Origin: Ilyonectria destructans | Lineage: Eukaryota; Ascomycota; Sordariomycetes; Hypocreales; Nectriaceae | Reading direction: 5' to 3' | Length of the DNA stretch: 64,000 nucleotides | Assembly (NCBI GenBank): GCA_020740775.1 | Contig: JAHEWK010000011.1 | Coordinates: 1,922,001-1,986,000 of the forward strand | Notes under the pieces: model-generated | The model's database searches: none | Seen by the model: the letters and a program-made list of their open reading frames with translations, nothing else | What the model was told of the DNA's origin: nothing | Program-made: the position numbers and the translations under genes | Part shown: positions 31,470 through 41,342 of the stretch, in pieces | Layout of the letters: each line of letters opens with the position of its first letter | How positions within the stretch are numbered: the first letter of the stretch is position 1

Positions 31470-32127
31470 GAAGCGTTCGGAATCCCCATACCCCCTATTC
31501 CCTATCATGCATATCATCCGCGATTTCCACCACTCCGACATCCCCCTTAACCCATGATACCCTGGACCGGCGGCACTACCCTCGTCGGCTTCACACCCTT
31601 GATAGGATCGCTTGTTCGGAAAAGACTCAACTAAATAAATGTCTTTCTCTCCCCTCTCACAACAGCACATGGTCTCTTCCCGGCTCAGGCTCGACACTAC
31701 AGCGGGTTTTCGGCCCGTGATGATATTTCGAGGTTCGACCTGAAGATGGCTCGGCTCGCTGGGCCTCGACACGAGAACCTCTCATCCCATGGCTATGGGA
31801 TGGATAGGGATATTTCCAGCCTCAAAGGCTTTTCGGCGATGGACTAGGACAGGGTTTTCGGCGTTCTAGGGGCGGGGAAACACGGTGCGTGGAAAGGAGG
31901 GCTGGTACATGTTTTCACTACAGACTTGATATTTTCCCTCGAGCTTGGAAGTTTTACGGGCAGTCTTTGAAATAGCGATGTAATCCAATAAAATCAAGCG
32001 ATTCATCATATTGCCCACCTGTTAATTCCTACTATTCCGGAGCATCGCCTCTTTCGAGCTAGATGTATGATATTGTGACAAGCCGACCCTGCAACTTACT
32101 TGGGTATTCTGTATTTAAACTCGCTAT
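31470..32127. other. Intergenic, convergent 3' regions of CKA1 and SCM3
   Basis: Two genes converge here. AATAAA-like signals on the plus strand lie at 31634-31639 and 31987-31992 and could serve CKA1. No gene is seen. Confidence 0.5.
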
Positions 32128-34647
32128 TTACAAGCAACTGAAGCAAAAGTCACGTCTGCATTGATACCCGCCGACCCCGCAGGCTCTGACAGTCCCCCCT
32201 GGCGTCTTAACCACACTTCCTGGACTGATAGGCTCGCCATGGCGCTTCTTAACGGGTGTACGGAAAGTCTCGGTCGTCAGAGTGCTCGATCGCCAGGCCT
32301 TGATGGTCGAAGCACCGGAGCTGCGCGGCAGGGAGATGGATGGGCGAGCGGAATAACCTCGGCCGAGCTCGTCGTTTTCGTTCTCGGAGTCTGAGTCTGC
32401 CGAGACGAGGGACAGAATAGAGCGGCGGGAAGAAGGGGCCCGGGTGGTGCGAATGGCAGTGAGGCGAGGAGTATGGGGTTTTGAGGATTGGGATGGCGTT
32501 GGGGAGGGCCTCTGTGGGGTGTTGTGCGAGATATCGTGAAAAGGGACCTTCTTCCGCTTGGGGGTTGATGTTTGCGGAGGCGGTATCTTTTCAGCTACTA
32601 ACGGTTGCGGGTCGTCTCCCTTGTCCAAGGATGCCTCATCCTTGGCCGTTGGTATCACAAGGGTTGACTTAGGGGCCGGAGAAGCCAGGTTTGCGTCCGG
32701 AGCTTCCTTTGGCTTCTCTACCGCAGCTTTGCGAGACTTAGGGGAAGTCCTCGCCTTGGCCGATCGAAGCATCTTTCCGGAACCAGCTCCTTTCTCTTGC
32801 GTAGTCACCTCTGCCGTGCCAGGTATATCTGGTGCAAGCATAGCCTGGGGCGAGTTCTGGGACACCTTCTGAAGCCATTTTATATCCCTGCTTAGGGAGA
32901 TGGTAGGCGATCCGGGGACCTTTCTCGGGCGACCAGCTTTTCTTTTGGCCTCAGAATTGGGCTTGGAACTAGGCATTTTATTTGACCCACTAGGGCTTCG
33001 TTTCTTTGGTATACTGGGTGTTGTGATTAATTCTTGCTGATCACCATCCAAGTCGATGTCGGGTGGTTGTGTTTCCGGGTCTGGTTCTGTAGATATGTGT
33101 GTTGCTCCTCCAACTCTGTGTCCCGAGAGGGCCAGAGGAGCTTCGTCGTCAGAAAGATCCAAGGCAGGGTTGACGCCACTATTGTCAAATATGTTGGTGT
33201 GGCTCTGGTCTCCCTTGGGTTGTGCTGTCTGGAATGGTTGTGATGGCTGGGATGGCTGGGGAGCGCTGCTTGCTGGAGGTGTTGCGGAGTCCTGCGAATC
33301 TGGGATAATTCGCCCCAAATCAGTTTTGGCAGTGCCTTTGGGTTTTGTAGTTTTCTTGGCCGCTTGAGCTGACTTTGGCGTTCTTCGGCTTTCTTGGCTG
33401 GCCTTTTCCTCGCTTCTCTGGGAATTACCCTGGCTTGTCGCACCCGACTCTGATGGTTGACTGCTTGTGTTTGCGTCAAGCTCTAGTTGTCTGTTTGCTT
33501 CCAGCCAGGAAACCTTCCCTGTATACTCGACTTGCTTCCTGATTCGGCCAGACTTCCTGCGAGCTCCATGATCGTCTCCGCCACTCTCTGGCCCATCTTT
33601 ATCCTCCCAATTGCTATTTTGGCTCGATGGGTCATTTGCAGGCGGCTTTGGCTCTTGTGGTTTGGCGGGTCTACCGGGCTTGCGTTTGACAAGTGGTTTA
33701 TCGTCATCTTGCTGGCGAGAGTGAGGAGCCCAAATCGAAGTGTCGCCCTTTTGTGTGGGGAATTTGTATCTCTCCCCCTTTGACTTGGGAGTATGTCGCT
33801 TTGGGGTGTGTTGCTTTGGTTGGGGTGGTTGTTGAACGGGCTCATCTGGTTGTCCCCAGGCCTGCGGAGGAAGAACGCCTGGCATGGCCCAGGGACCCAT
33901 CAATACAGGTTGCGGACTCTGGCCGATGGGAGGTGTACCATAGTTGAATGGAGGGGCACCATTGCTCAACTGGGGAGGCCCAAAGCTCTGAGGGGGTGCT
34001 CCAAAAGCAGGGAGAAAACCTATGACAAGACCTCCTCCATATGCGTTGGGAAAAAGAGATGCGATGGCGCCTAGTTGAGCACCGGTGACACCGCCCGGCA
34101 TATTGAATCCTCCAGGACCACCCAATGGCATTAGGGAGTTAGATTCGCTAGCCATTTGTCGTCCCTCTACGACTAGGTCCTCCTCATCTCCTTCGGCCTC
34201 ATTGGAGACTTCCTCTTCGGGATCTTCGTTGTCGGCCTCCTCCGAATCTTGGACTTCACTGATATCCTCCTGGTCGCCCTCGGAACATTCATCAGTGAGA
34301 TCCTCGAGTAGGATGCCCTCATCGTCGTCATCGCCATCGTCGCCACCCCCAAGGTCACCCTCGTGGCGCATGCTACGTAAATGGCCATTATTGACGACAA
34401 TCTCTCCGGTTTCCATGTCGATTTCGTCGCCGATACCATCGAAATTCTGGCTGTACTTCTCAATGATGTGCGCCATTGTCGCATGAAGCTTTTGGTCGGC
34501 TTGGGCGCGTTTGATGGCCAGCTGGTAGCCCTGGTCTTGGGGAGGAGGGGAGGACGCCAGCTCGTCAATGTCGGCTTCGTTGCTGGGTTCTGCGTCGGCT
34601 CTGAAGGTGGAAGCGCCCTGACGGCGTCGTTTTGCCGGGGGTTCCAT
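32128..34647 (-). CDS. SCM3: Centromere histone chaperone Scm3
   Basis: Chaperone that delivers the CENP-A/H4 pair to centromeres (HJURP counterpart). Intronless, 839 residues from the ATG at 34647. The Scm3 core lies at residues 43-97, with the signature YSQNFDGIGDEIDMETGEIV and VVNNGHL. An acidic block follows near 100-170, then a long disordered region with AT-hook-like RKPGRPAK and KAGRPRK motifs. The extreme C-terminus has a Cys motif, CGVGGYQCRRDFCFSCL, after GSVVKTPGGTVR, which I recall as conserved in filamentous-fungal Scm3. The frame is open 59 codons upstream of the chosen start, but MEPPAKRRRQ is the more likely beginning, since a basic MEPPAKR-type start is what I recall from homologues. 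It diverges from ATG6 over 620 bp. Confidence 0.88.
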   Translation of the reverse strand: MEPPAKRRRQGASTFRADAEPSNEADIDELASSPPPQDQGYQLAIKRAQADQKLHATMAHIIEKYSQNFDGIGDEIDMETGEIVVNNGHLRSMRHEGDLGGGDDGDDDDEGILLEDLTDECSEGDQEDISEVQDSEEADNEDPEEEVSNEAEGDEEDLVVEGRQMASESNSLMPLGGPGGFNMPGGVTGAQLGAIASLFPNAYGGGLVIGFLPAFGAPPQSFGPPQLSNGAPPFNYGTPPIGQSPQPVLMGPWAMPGVLPPQAWGQPDEPVQQPPQPKQHTPKRHTPKSKGERYKFPTQKGDTSIWAPHSRQQDDDKPLVKRKPGRPAKPQEPKPPANDPSSQNSNWEDKDGPESGGDDHGARRKSGRIRKQVEYTGKVSWLEANRQLELDANTSSQPSESGATSQGNSQRSEEKASQESRRTPKSAQAAKKTTKPKGTAKTDLGRIIPDSQDSATPPASSAPQPSQPSQPFQTAQPKGDQSHTNIFDNSGVNPALDLSDDEAPLALSGHRVGGATHISTEPDPETQPPDIDLDGDQQELITTPSIPKKRSPSGSNKMPSSKPNSEAKRKAGRPRKVPGSPTISLSRDIKWLQKVSQNSPQAMLAPDIPGTAEVTTQEKGAGSGKMLRSAKARTSPKSRKAAVEKPKEAPDANLASPAPKSTLVIPTAKDEASLDKGDDPQPLVAEKIPPPQTSTPKRKKVPFHDISHNTPQRPSPTPSQSSKPHTPRLTAIRTTRAPSSRRSILSLVSADSDSENENDELGRGYSARPSISLPRSSGASTIKAWRSSTLTTETFRTPVKKRHGEPISPGSVVKTPGGTVRACGVGGYQCRRDFCFSCL

Positions 34648-35267
34648 TGCGGACGGAGGACATGCGTAGGCGACAGGCGCAACTAGAAATTGGAAGCCAT
34701 GCGACAAGTGGCGGTGTCGTGCGATTCTTGCTCGATCTTGTCGCTGGTGCTTTGGTGGGCGGATTTGACGGTTGACAATGGTTGGAGGAGCAACTGGAGG
34801 GGCAACGCGAAACGACGCGCTCATGGTAGAGTATGACGTGCACGCGTAAAGTGCAAGAAGTCCTGGTAGGATTCTTTGTGGGTGCTAGGGAGCACCGGGT
34901 GGAGGGGAGGGAAGCTTCAGTGGGTGAACACCCTCAATGCTTCGAAGGCCAATGGAAAATCCTCCAAAATATATGTCAAAGTCAAGATATTATTAGCAAC
35001 AGCCCAGAATCAACATAATGAAATAATATCTGACATTAGGCCAGAGCTAGAGTGAGGAGTTGCCAAGTACAACTTCGCACAGCTTCAGTGGGCAACCCGC
35101 CTCGGCCGCTGCTGGTGGGTTCCGTGCCGCAACGTCATCTGCGTCAGTGGGGCTCAAGCTCGCCTAGCTTTCAACATCATCGCCGCTCCTGCAGGTGACC
35201 AAACCCACGATCCTCTCCTCGACAACCCGCTCCGACTACGTCGAGACATGCAATATTAACTCCCGCC
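34648..35267. promoter_or_regulatory. Divergent promoter region of SCM3 and ATG6
   Basis: About 620 bp between two start codons that point away from each other. No further gene is seen. Confidence 0.45.
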
Positions 35268-36786
35268 ATGACTTGCCAAAAGTGCCGCCAGCCTCTCAAG
35301 CTGGATGGCTCACTTGAAGACCTGAACCCAGCCGCCTACGACCTCCTCGTTTGTGAGCGCATCCCTTCTCAGGTTCGCTTTGCGATCTGGCTAACCTTGC
35401 ACCTCTACAGCTTCATCCTCGCCACTGACGCCCAAGAAGTCACCCGTACCCCGTCCACCAGTCGCCCAGCCTCAAGAGCAATCCCGGAGGTCCCTTTACG
35501 ACAAAATCTCCCGAAATGCCACCGCTCCCATCTTCAGGCGCAACCAGGGCGGCAATCCGCGCGATTCCGCCATGTCCTTCATCTACCTGACCGAGTCGCA
35601 AATGGGCGGACCGCAGACTCCAGCGGTAGAACCCCCGCCAACACCACCCAAACTCCGGCGCGCGAGCTCCAGCAGAGGCGGGGATGACACCGATGGGCCA
35701 AAGGGGGACGAGATGGACAGAATCAACCGACTGTTCGAGATTCTTTCCGCCAGATCCGACATCGATCATCCGATATGCGTTGAATGCACCGATATGCTCG
35801 TGGAGGGCCTACAGAAGAAGTTGGACATGGCTTCGAAAGAGAGAGATGCGTATGTCAGACATCTCAAAGAGGTCAAAGCGGGCCAGCCAAGCGAAGAGGA
35901 GGTGAAGGCTCAAGAGGCTTCCCTGAAAAAGGCAGAACAAGATAGGGCAGCAGCTATGGAAGAACTAAAGAAGTTAGAGGGGGAGAAGGATGCCCTGGAT
36001 GAAGAGATTGTAGCTCTCGAGGAAGAGTCGCGGCAGCTAGACAAGGAAGAAGAGAAGTTCTGGAGGGAACGGAATGCGTTCGCAACCAAGATGGCCGACT
36101 TCCAGTCGGAGAGGGACAGCGTCAACGCCAAATACCTCAACGACTCGCAGCTGCTAGAGAAGCTTCAACGATCCAACGTCTACAACGACACGTTTTGCAT
36201 TAGCCACGACGGCAGCTTTGCGACCATCAACGGACTTCGGCTGGGGCGACTTTCGAACAAACCAGTGGATTGGCCCGAGATCAATGCAGCGTGGGGTCAC
36301 GCACTGCTCCTGCTTGTGACAGTGGCAGAGAAGCTTGGATACAGGTTTGATGGTTATGATCCACAGCCCATGGGAAGCACGTCCAAGATTGTCCGGTACG
36401 AGACACCCAGTCCCTCTTCGAGCCGGCTCGGGGCTCGGATGGTTCAGCCTCCGCTCAAGAAGCACGTCCTAGAACTGTTCAGCTCCGGAGACATGCCCCT
36501 TGGATTGACGTTTATGCACCGCCGGTTCGACAACGCCATGGTGGGATTCCTGGAGTTGGTGCGGCAACTAGGGGCTTTTGTGCACCGGCAAACCGAGGCG
36601 ACGGGGAATCCGCTGAGCCTGCCGTACAAAATTGACGGAGACAAGATTGGGGACGTGAGCATCAAGTTGGGGATTGCGCAGGACGATGGTTGGACCAAGG
36701 CGTGCAAACTGACGTTGACCTGCTGCAAGTTTCTTTTGGCACACGCGAGCAACGTGACGTCGACTGCGAGGAACGGGGCTACTTGA
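35268..36786 (+). CDS. ATG6: Beclin-1 orthologue Atg6/Vps30
   Basis: Shared subunit of Vps34 lipid-kinase complexes I (autophagy, with Atg14) and II (vacuolar sorting). Exons 35268-35352 and 35411-36786, with a 58-nt intron, give 486 residues. The N-terminus MTCQKCRQPLKLDGSLEDLN carries the conserved CxxC. The splice restores LVSSSSPLTPKKSPVPRP. A disordered region follows, then SFIYLTESQ, a coiled coil (about residues 185-290, Glu/Lys-rich) and the C-terminal BARA domain with the hallmark FCISHDGSFATINGLRLGRL, WPEINAAWGHALLLL and KYRFDGY-like motifs. The partner gene ATG14 is about 8.5 kb upstream. Confidence 0.95.
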
Positions 36787-38393
36787 CGATGAGGTGCGTT
36801 AAGCGCAGATGAAATGATTACATGGGATGGAGTTGGGAACGGATGGAGGGGAGGCGTTTTTTATTTCTTTTTAGATACTGGATATTTTTCTACTGCCTAC
36901 TGTTTGCTGCGGTACTAGAGATTGTAGGAGGGATGGATAGATGATAATCGTGATATCATGATGCTCCAGCTAGGAGATGGGCACAAGGCTTCATTCATTC
37001 AACAGACAGGATGAGACCAGATGCCTTCGATCCAGCACTAGCACTACAACATTCCTCGCGTCAAGTGCAATACTATCAATCACTTGTAGTGTTTCCGAAC
37101 GCATACATCTGCGGTGTGGGTTATGTATTCGTACGAGCTACCTAGGTACCTTTGGAGTAGCGTGCCGGGTGACTCAGAGTGTGCCAAAGTTCACGGAGGA
37201 CGGACAGCCCGCACACACAAAATAATTGGATTGTCGCAAGGCTCACCACAGGGCGACCCAGCAGGGGCTTGGATAAGGACAAGGACAAGGATTTCCACAA
37301 GGCTACGGAGAGCCATAGGTGATATGCATGCACTTGGTGCTCCACAGCACAACCTGCGTAACTAGTAGATTGAAAGCACGCCTAGATATGCACGGAGGAC
37401 ACAGTGAATGTCGCCGAGATCATGTTATCTCCTCGCCTTAGCTATGTGCATGCACGTCCCCCCCGGCCCCAGACTCTGGCTGGATGACATGCATTATCGT
37501 GGCATTGCACATCAGGGCATTGCACATCATGGCAATTCACATGGTAGCATTTGGACATGTACGTGGTTTTGGCACTTTGCTGTGTGTGATAGAGCGAAGG
37601 TGCACATGTTTGTCCTCCAGACTGAAGAATTGCTACTGGTAGGTGGAAGCCGGAGGATGCCGCCCGTGCTCACTGCTCACCGACCTCCACTTCATCGAGG
37701 CTTAGGCTGCAGCAGCGGGGCAGTGCGCCGTAGCGGTGGTCTCCCCTGTGGCCCCCGGGCTTCCCCGCAGCAACAGGGCTGAAGCCACTGTGCGTCTCTC
37801 ATTGGCACCGGCTTCCAACCCACCGACTCTCGCGTGCCGGTACTCTAGACCTACATCGTCTTCGGCTCCTCAGTACCCGATCGACGCCAATCACCGCGCA
37901 CCATTCGTCCCTGTGATGCCTGGGCGATGCCTAGGACGCCTACTAAGAATTCATTCATGCGGGCGCTAGGAGAAGGCCTCGTTCGCACAGCACACGCCGG
38001 TGGCACTTTGCGTGCAGAGCACGAAACTGTACGACGCACCATCACCATGGTCCTTCGCTCTGCAACCCCCCGGTCCCCGGTTCCGAGTGGCCAGCACCTG
38101 GGCATGGTGCCGTTGCTGCCTCCAGCGGCTCCAAGGGGCTGAGCTAGAGACGAGAGATGCTTACCCGGTTGAGATAGTACAAGGCCGTCCACTGCACTCA
38201 GCTATCCTAGATTGTCTGTCGACTTTGATATAAAGCTGTCCCGACGTGGTCCCTGTTTCGAGATCTGGGCCATCCTCCCTCCTTCTCCCATTGCACTCCT
38301 CTCCTCTCTTCCCATCTTACATCTTATACGCTTTCGTTCGCTCTTTGGCTGAATTCTCCCTTCTTGTTTGGTCTTTGTTTCTCCCAGACCCTC
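36787..38393. other. Intergenic, long upstream region of the AAA ATPase gene
   Basis: About 1.6 kb with no supportable gene. It contains the ATG6 3' region, a short 15-bp triplet repeat (separate entry) and, from about 38270, a CT-rich stretch that looks like the AAA gene leader, with a TATA-like TTGATATAAAG at about 38224-38234. Confidence 0.5.
37501..37545 (+). repeat. 15-bp tandem repeat, three copies
   Basis: Units GGCATTGCACATCAG (37501-37515), GGCATTGCACATCAT (37516-37530) and a degenerate GGCAATTCACATGGT (37531-37545) follow one another. Each contains a GCACAT or TCACAT core. The role is unknown; it may be a repeated binding site upstream of the AAA gene. Confidence 0.7.
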
Positions 38394-40928
38394 ATGGCCA
38401 TGATGGAGGAAATCGCTGCTCAGCCTGAGGCTCGCGTCCACGAGATCCGAGTCATCGAGGGTGAAGACATCGACGATGACGCCTCCATTGTCAGCTTTGA
38501 GCATCTCCCCGTAAGCAGGGGCAGGGTCGTCCCCCCGCCCAAGACCGTCCTCAAGGTTGATGGCAAAGTCCCGGATGTTCTCTACGTTCTCAAGTACATT
38601 GGCTGGAACGACAAGGTCGTCGAGTGCAAGTATTCTACGACACCCAGGTATCAAGACCTCTTGCTGACAGCAAACCAACCAGACCGCCAAAGCACCCAGG
38701 CCTTCAAGGACGTCCCGGAATTCGAGGGTGACGCTGAGGGTGAGGCCAACATCCCCACTGAGAAGCCCGTTATCGAGATCATCACGAAGGTCTTCACTGC
38801 CAAGGCCGCCCGTAGATCTGGCCGCCGTCATCGTGGTCGCGGTGGCCCCGGCCAGACCGATCGCCCCCTCACCGAGACCTTTGATCAGGTCGACTACCGC
38901 TGCGACGACTACATCTCGGATGACGAAGATGATCTGGAGGCGACCCCTCCTGACAAGGCCCGTCCCTTCATGACCATTCACTCTGAGCACCTCATCAACG
39001 CCCTGAAGGCCGTTGTCGCCTACTACCCCTACATCAACCTCGATGGCAAGATGGTCACTATCAACTCCCCCTACCGCGTTCTCTACCACCACCGTCGCGA
39101 GCTCGCCAAGTATCGCGACAACCAGCCGCCCACCCACGACGCCGAGTACACCGCCACCACTGCCAAGCACATCGACGCCCTCCTGGGCTTCCTCGATATG
39201 AATCTCGGTGACGAGATTCGCCAAGAGGAGGAGCGCCATGGTCTCAAGGTCCCCAAGGCCACCTTTGAGTACTTCTGGCTCCTTCTCAAACCCGGCGAGG
39301 TTATCTACTCCAAGCGATATGACATCTGGACCCCCTATGTCATCAGCAGTGTCCGGGTCAATCAGCACGCCTACAGTCCGTATGATGTCTACAAGGTCAA
39401 CTGCTGGATGATCGAGACCAACGGAACCAAGGTCAACCGCTACATGTACAGTTTCAACGTCTCTCCCTGGCTCGGTGAGCAGGCCATTGGCAGCCTCGGC
39501 GTCATCCCGGCAGCCTTTTGGCCTGAGGACCTTGACGCCCAGGGCGGCCTTACCATGAAGGAGAAGTGCATCCAGCAAGGCAAGATGTACTGGGAGCTTC
39601 TCAAGCGCCCAACTTACATGGAATACGAGGGTCTCCTCGTCAACTCTGGATCCGGAAACCGCCAGTCCCGAGGCCCCACGGGTTTCATGCGTGGCCGTGT
39701 CATCTGCGATGCTCCTGGCTTCGACAGCTACTATAACCTGAGCCCTGATTGCATGCGCGGCATGGCTCGCTACCACCGACCTCCTGCCCTCAACCAGACC
39801 GCACCCCCAGTTAAGGACCATCTCCCCAGGAACCAGCCTCGATGTGGATGCCGTGCCTGCGCGACAGACCGCTCTAGAGAGATCGAAAGCCCCTTTCTCA
39901 ACTTCGAGGACCTTGATCCTATCCACGACTCTCCTCCAGAGAATGACCTCTTCTACTTCGTTTCCAGCAACACCATTCCTGGCTTCATCCTCGGCGATCG
40001 TCGCTGGGGCCACTTGAACCTCGGTCTTCTCAGGCCGGTTGTGACAGACAAGGAAGCCTTCAAGTATCTCGTTCTGGACGATGAGGTCAAGCTGACTGTC
40101 AAGGCTCTGATTGGCAAGTTTGCCACTGACCTCGGCGCTGGTCTCATCGCGCCGTGGGGCAATGACTTTGTCAAGAACAAGGGCGAGGGTCGCATCTTCC
40201 TCCTCCACGGTGCTCCTGGTGTCGGCAAGACTTGCACCGCCGAGTGTGTCGCTGAGTTGACCAACCGACCTCTCATCTCCCTCACGAGTGGTGACCTGAG
40301 TGTTGACTCGTACAACATCGAGACCAACCTCAGCTATTTCCTCGAGCTTGGCCAGCGGTACGGCGCCCTCGTCCTCCTCGACGAGGCTGACGTCTACCTC
40401 GAGCGCCGCCGCTCCAAGGACATCTCTCGCAACGGTCTCGTCTCTGTCTTCCTGCGTGCCCTCGAGTACTACCGCGGTGTCCTCTTCCTCACCACCAACC
40501 GCGTCCAGTCCTTTGATCCGGCCTTCCTGAGCCGAATCCACGTCGCGCTACACTACAAGAACCTGCGAGATGAGGACCGTGAGCGCATCTGGACCAACAA
40601 CTTTGACCGCCTCACCCGCGACTCGGATAACCTCATTCACATCTCGTCTGCAGCCCGCGATTTCGCCTGGAACGGCCGCGAGGTTCGCAACCTCAAGTGG
40701 AACGGTCGTGAGATCCGCAATGCTATGCAGACCGCTCTCGCCCTGGCAGAGAGCGACTCTCAGGAAGAGAACTCTGACCGTATCCTCCTTGAGGAGAAGC
40801 ACCTTCGTGCTGTTGTCAAGATGAGCCGTGGCTTCCGTGACTACATCACGACCTCTATCCCTGATGACTGGGAGGAGGACAGGGGCGTTATTCACGAGTA
40901 TGACGACTCGGACAGCATCCGCGACTAG
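38394..40928 (+). CDS. AAA-family ATPase with N-terminal DUF7025-like region
   Basis: Intronless gene for 844 residues. The N-terminal 550 residues contain a region common to a large fungal family (HLINALKAVVAYYPYIN, HIDALLGFLDM, KPGEVIYSKRYDIWTPYVIS), which I take as DUF7025. The AAA module follows: Walker A GAPGVGKT (about residue 606), Walker B VLLDEADVYLE (about 660) and sensor-1/second-region sequence FLTTNRVQSFDPAFLSRIHV. No membrane segment or targeting signal is evident, so location is unknown. Such proteins are numerous in filamentous fungi and mostly uncharacterised. The start 38394 (MAMMEEIAAQ) was chosen as the first ATG after the CT-rich leader. A short duplication lies near the C-terminus (separate entry). 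The antisense strand is open for over 2 kb, which reflects strong codon bias. Confidence 0.85.
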   Translation: MAMMEEIAAQPEARVHEIRVIEGEDIDDDASIVSFEHLPVSRGRVVPPPKTVLKVDGKVPDVLYVLKYIGWNDKVVECKYSTTPRYQDLLLTANQPDRQSTQAFKDVPEFEGDAEGEANIPTEKPVIEIITKVFTAKAARRSGRRHRGRGGPGQTDRPLTETFDQVDYRCDDYISDDEDDLEATPPDKARPFMTIHSEHLINALKAVVAYYPYINLDGKMVTINSPYRVLYHHRRELAKYRDNQPPTHDAEYTATTAKHIDALLGFLDMNLGDEIRQEEERHGLKVPKATFEYFWLLLKPGEVIYSKRYDIWTPYVISSVRVNQHAYSPYDVYKVNCWMIETNGTKVNRYMYSFNVSPWLGEQAIGSLGVIPAAFWPEDLDAQGGLTMKEKCIQQGKMYWELLKRPTYMEYEGLLVNSGSGNRQSRGPTGFMRGRVICDAPGFDSYYNLSPDCMRGMARYHRPPALNQTAPPVKDHLPRNQPRCGCRACATDRSREIESPFLNFEDLDPIHDSPPENDLFYFVSSNTIPGFILGDRRWGHLNLGLLRPVVTDKEAFKYLVLDDEVKLTVKALIGKFATDLGAGLIAPWGNDFVKNKGEGRIFLLHGAPGVGKTCTAECVAELTNRPLISLTSGDLSVDSYNIETNLSYFLELGQRYGALVLLDEADVYLERRRSKDISRNGLVSVFLRALEYYRGVLFLTTNRVQSFDPAFLSRIHVALHYKNLRDEDRERIWTNNFDRLTRDSDNLIHISSAARDFAWNGREVRNLKWNGREIRNAMQTALALAESDSQEENSDRILLEEKHLRAVVKMSRGFRDYITTSIPDDWEEDRGVIHEYDDSDSIRD
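40668..40727 (+). repeat. 30-bp in-frame duplication in the AAA ATPase
   Basis: 40668-40697 encodes WNGREVRNLK and 40698-40727 encodes WNGREIRNAM. The family normally has a single WNGREIRNA element after the AAA core, so one copy looks duplicated. Several synonymous differences separate the copies, so it is not brand new. Confidence 0.75.
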
Positions 40929-41342
40929 GGCTACAAGAGTTCCCAAGTCGTATCTCGATCACTCGCGTGTGTATTTCTTATATTAGCTTAGTTTCCTGTC
41001 GTTTATGATTCTGAATATTGGGGATTTTGGGCAAATTTGGAAAAATTAACCCTTGTTGGATTAACGACGATATGATATCACTCATGGTGCCTTCACGAAT
41101 ACAAACAAATTGCAAGTAATGAGGCCACAGTTTGAAAACTGTGATATATTCTGTTTTTCTTCCGTTCCCATTGAGCATCAAACTTGACGAAGCGGGAAAT
41201 AAATCGGCGGCCAACTTCACCCTGTTCAGAGTGAAGCATGAATGCAGTGCATGACGAATTCGAGCGTAGTATCCTAACAATGTGTCTCAACCAAAATCAA
41301 TCGATAAATCCAAGCTTTTCATTTCATTTCCTTGTATTTCTT
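40929..41342. other. Intergenic, convergent 3' regions
   Basis: The AAA gene and the ABC transporter gene converge on this 414-bp AT-richer spacer. No gene is seen. Confidence 0.5.

Noticed and set aside
31716..31745. B-box-like string (GGTTCGACCTG) that might mark a tRNA
   Set aside because: No acceptor or anticodon stem can be drawn around it.
38202..40541. A 779-codon open frame on the minus strand across the AAA ATPase gene
   Set aside because: It mirrors the codon structure of the sense gene (strong third-position C/G preference removes antisense stops), has low-complexity Val/Leu/Asp/Gly composition and no domain.
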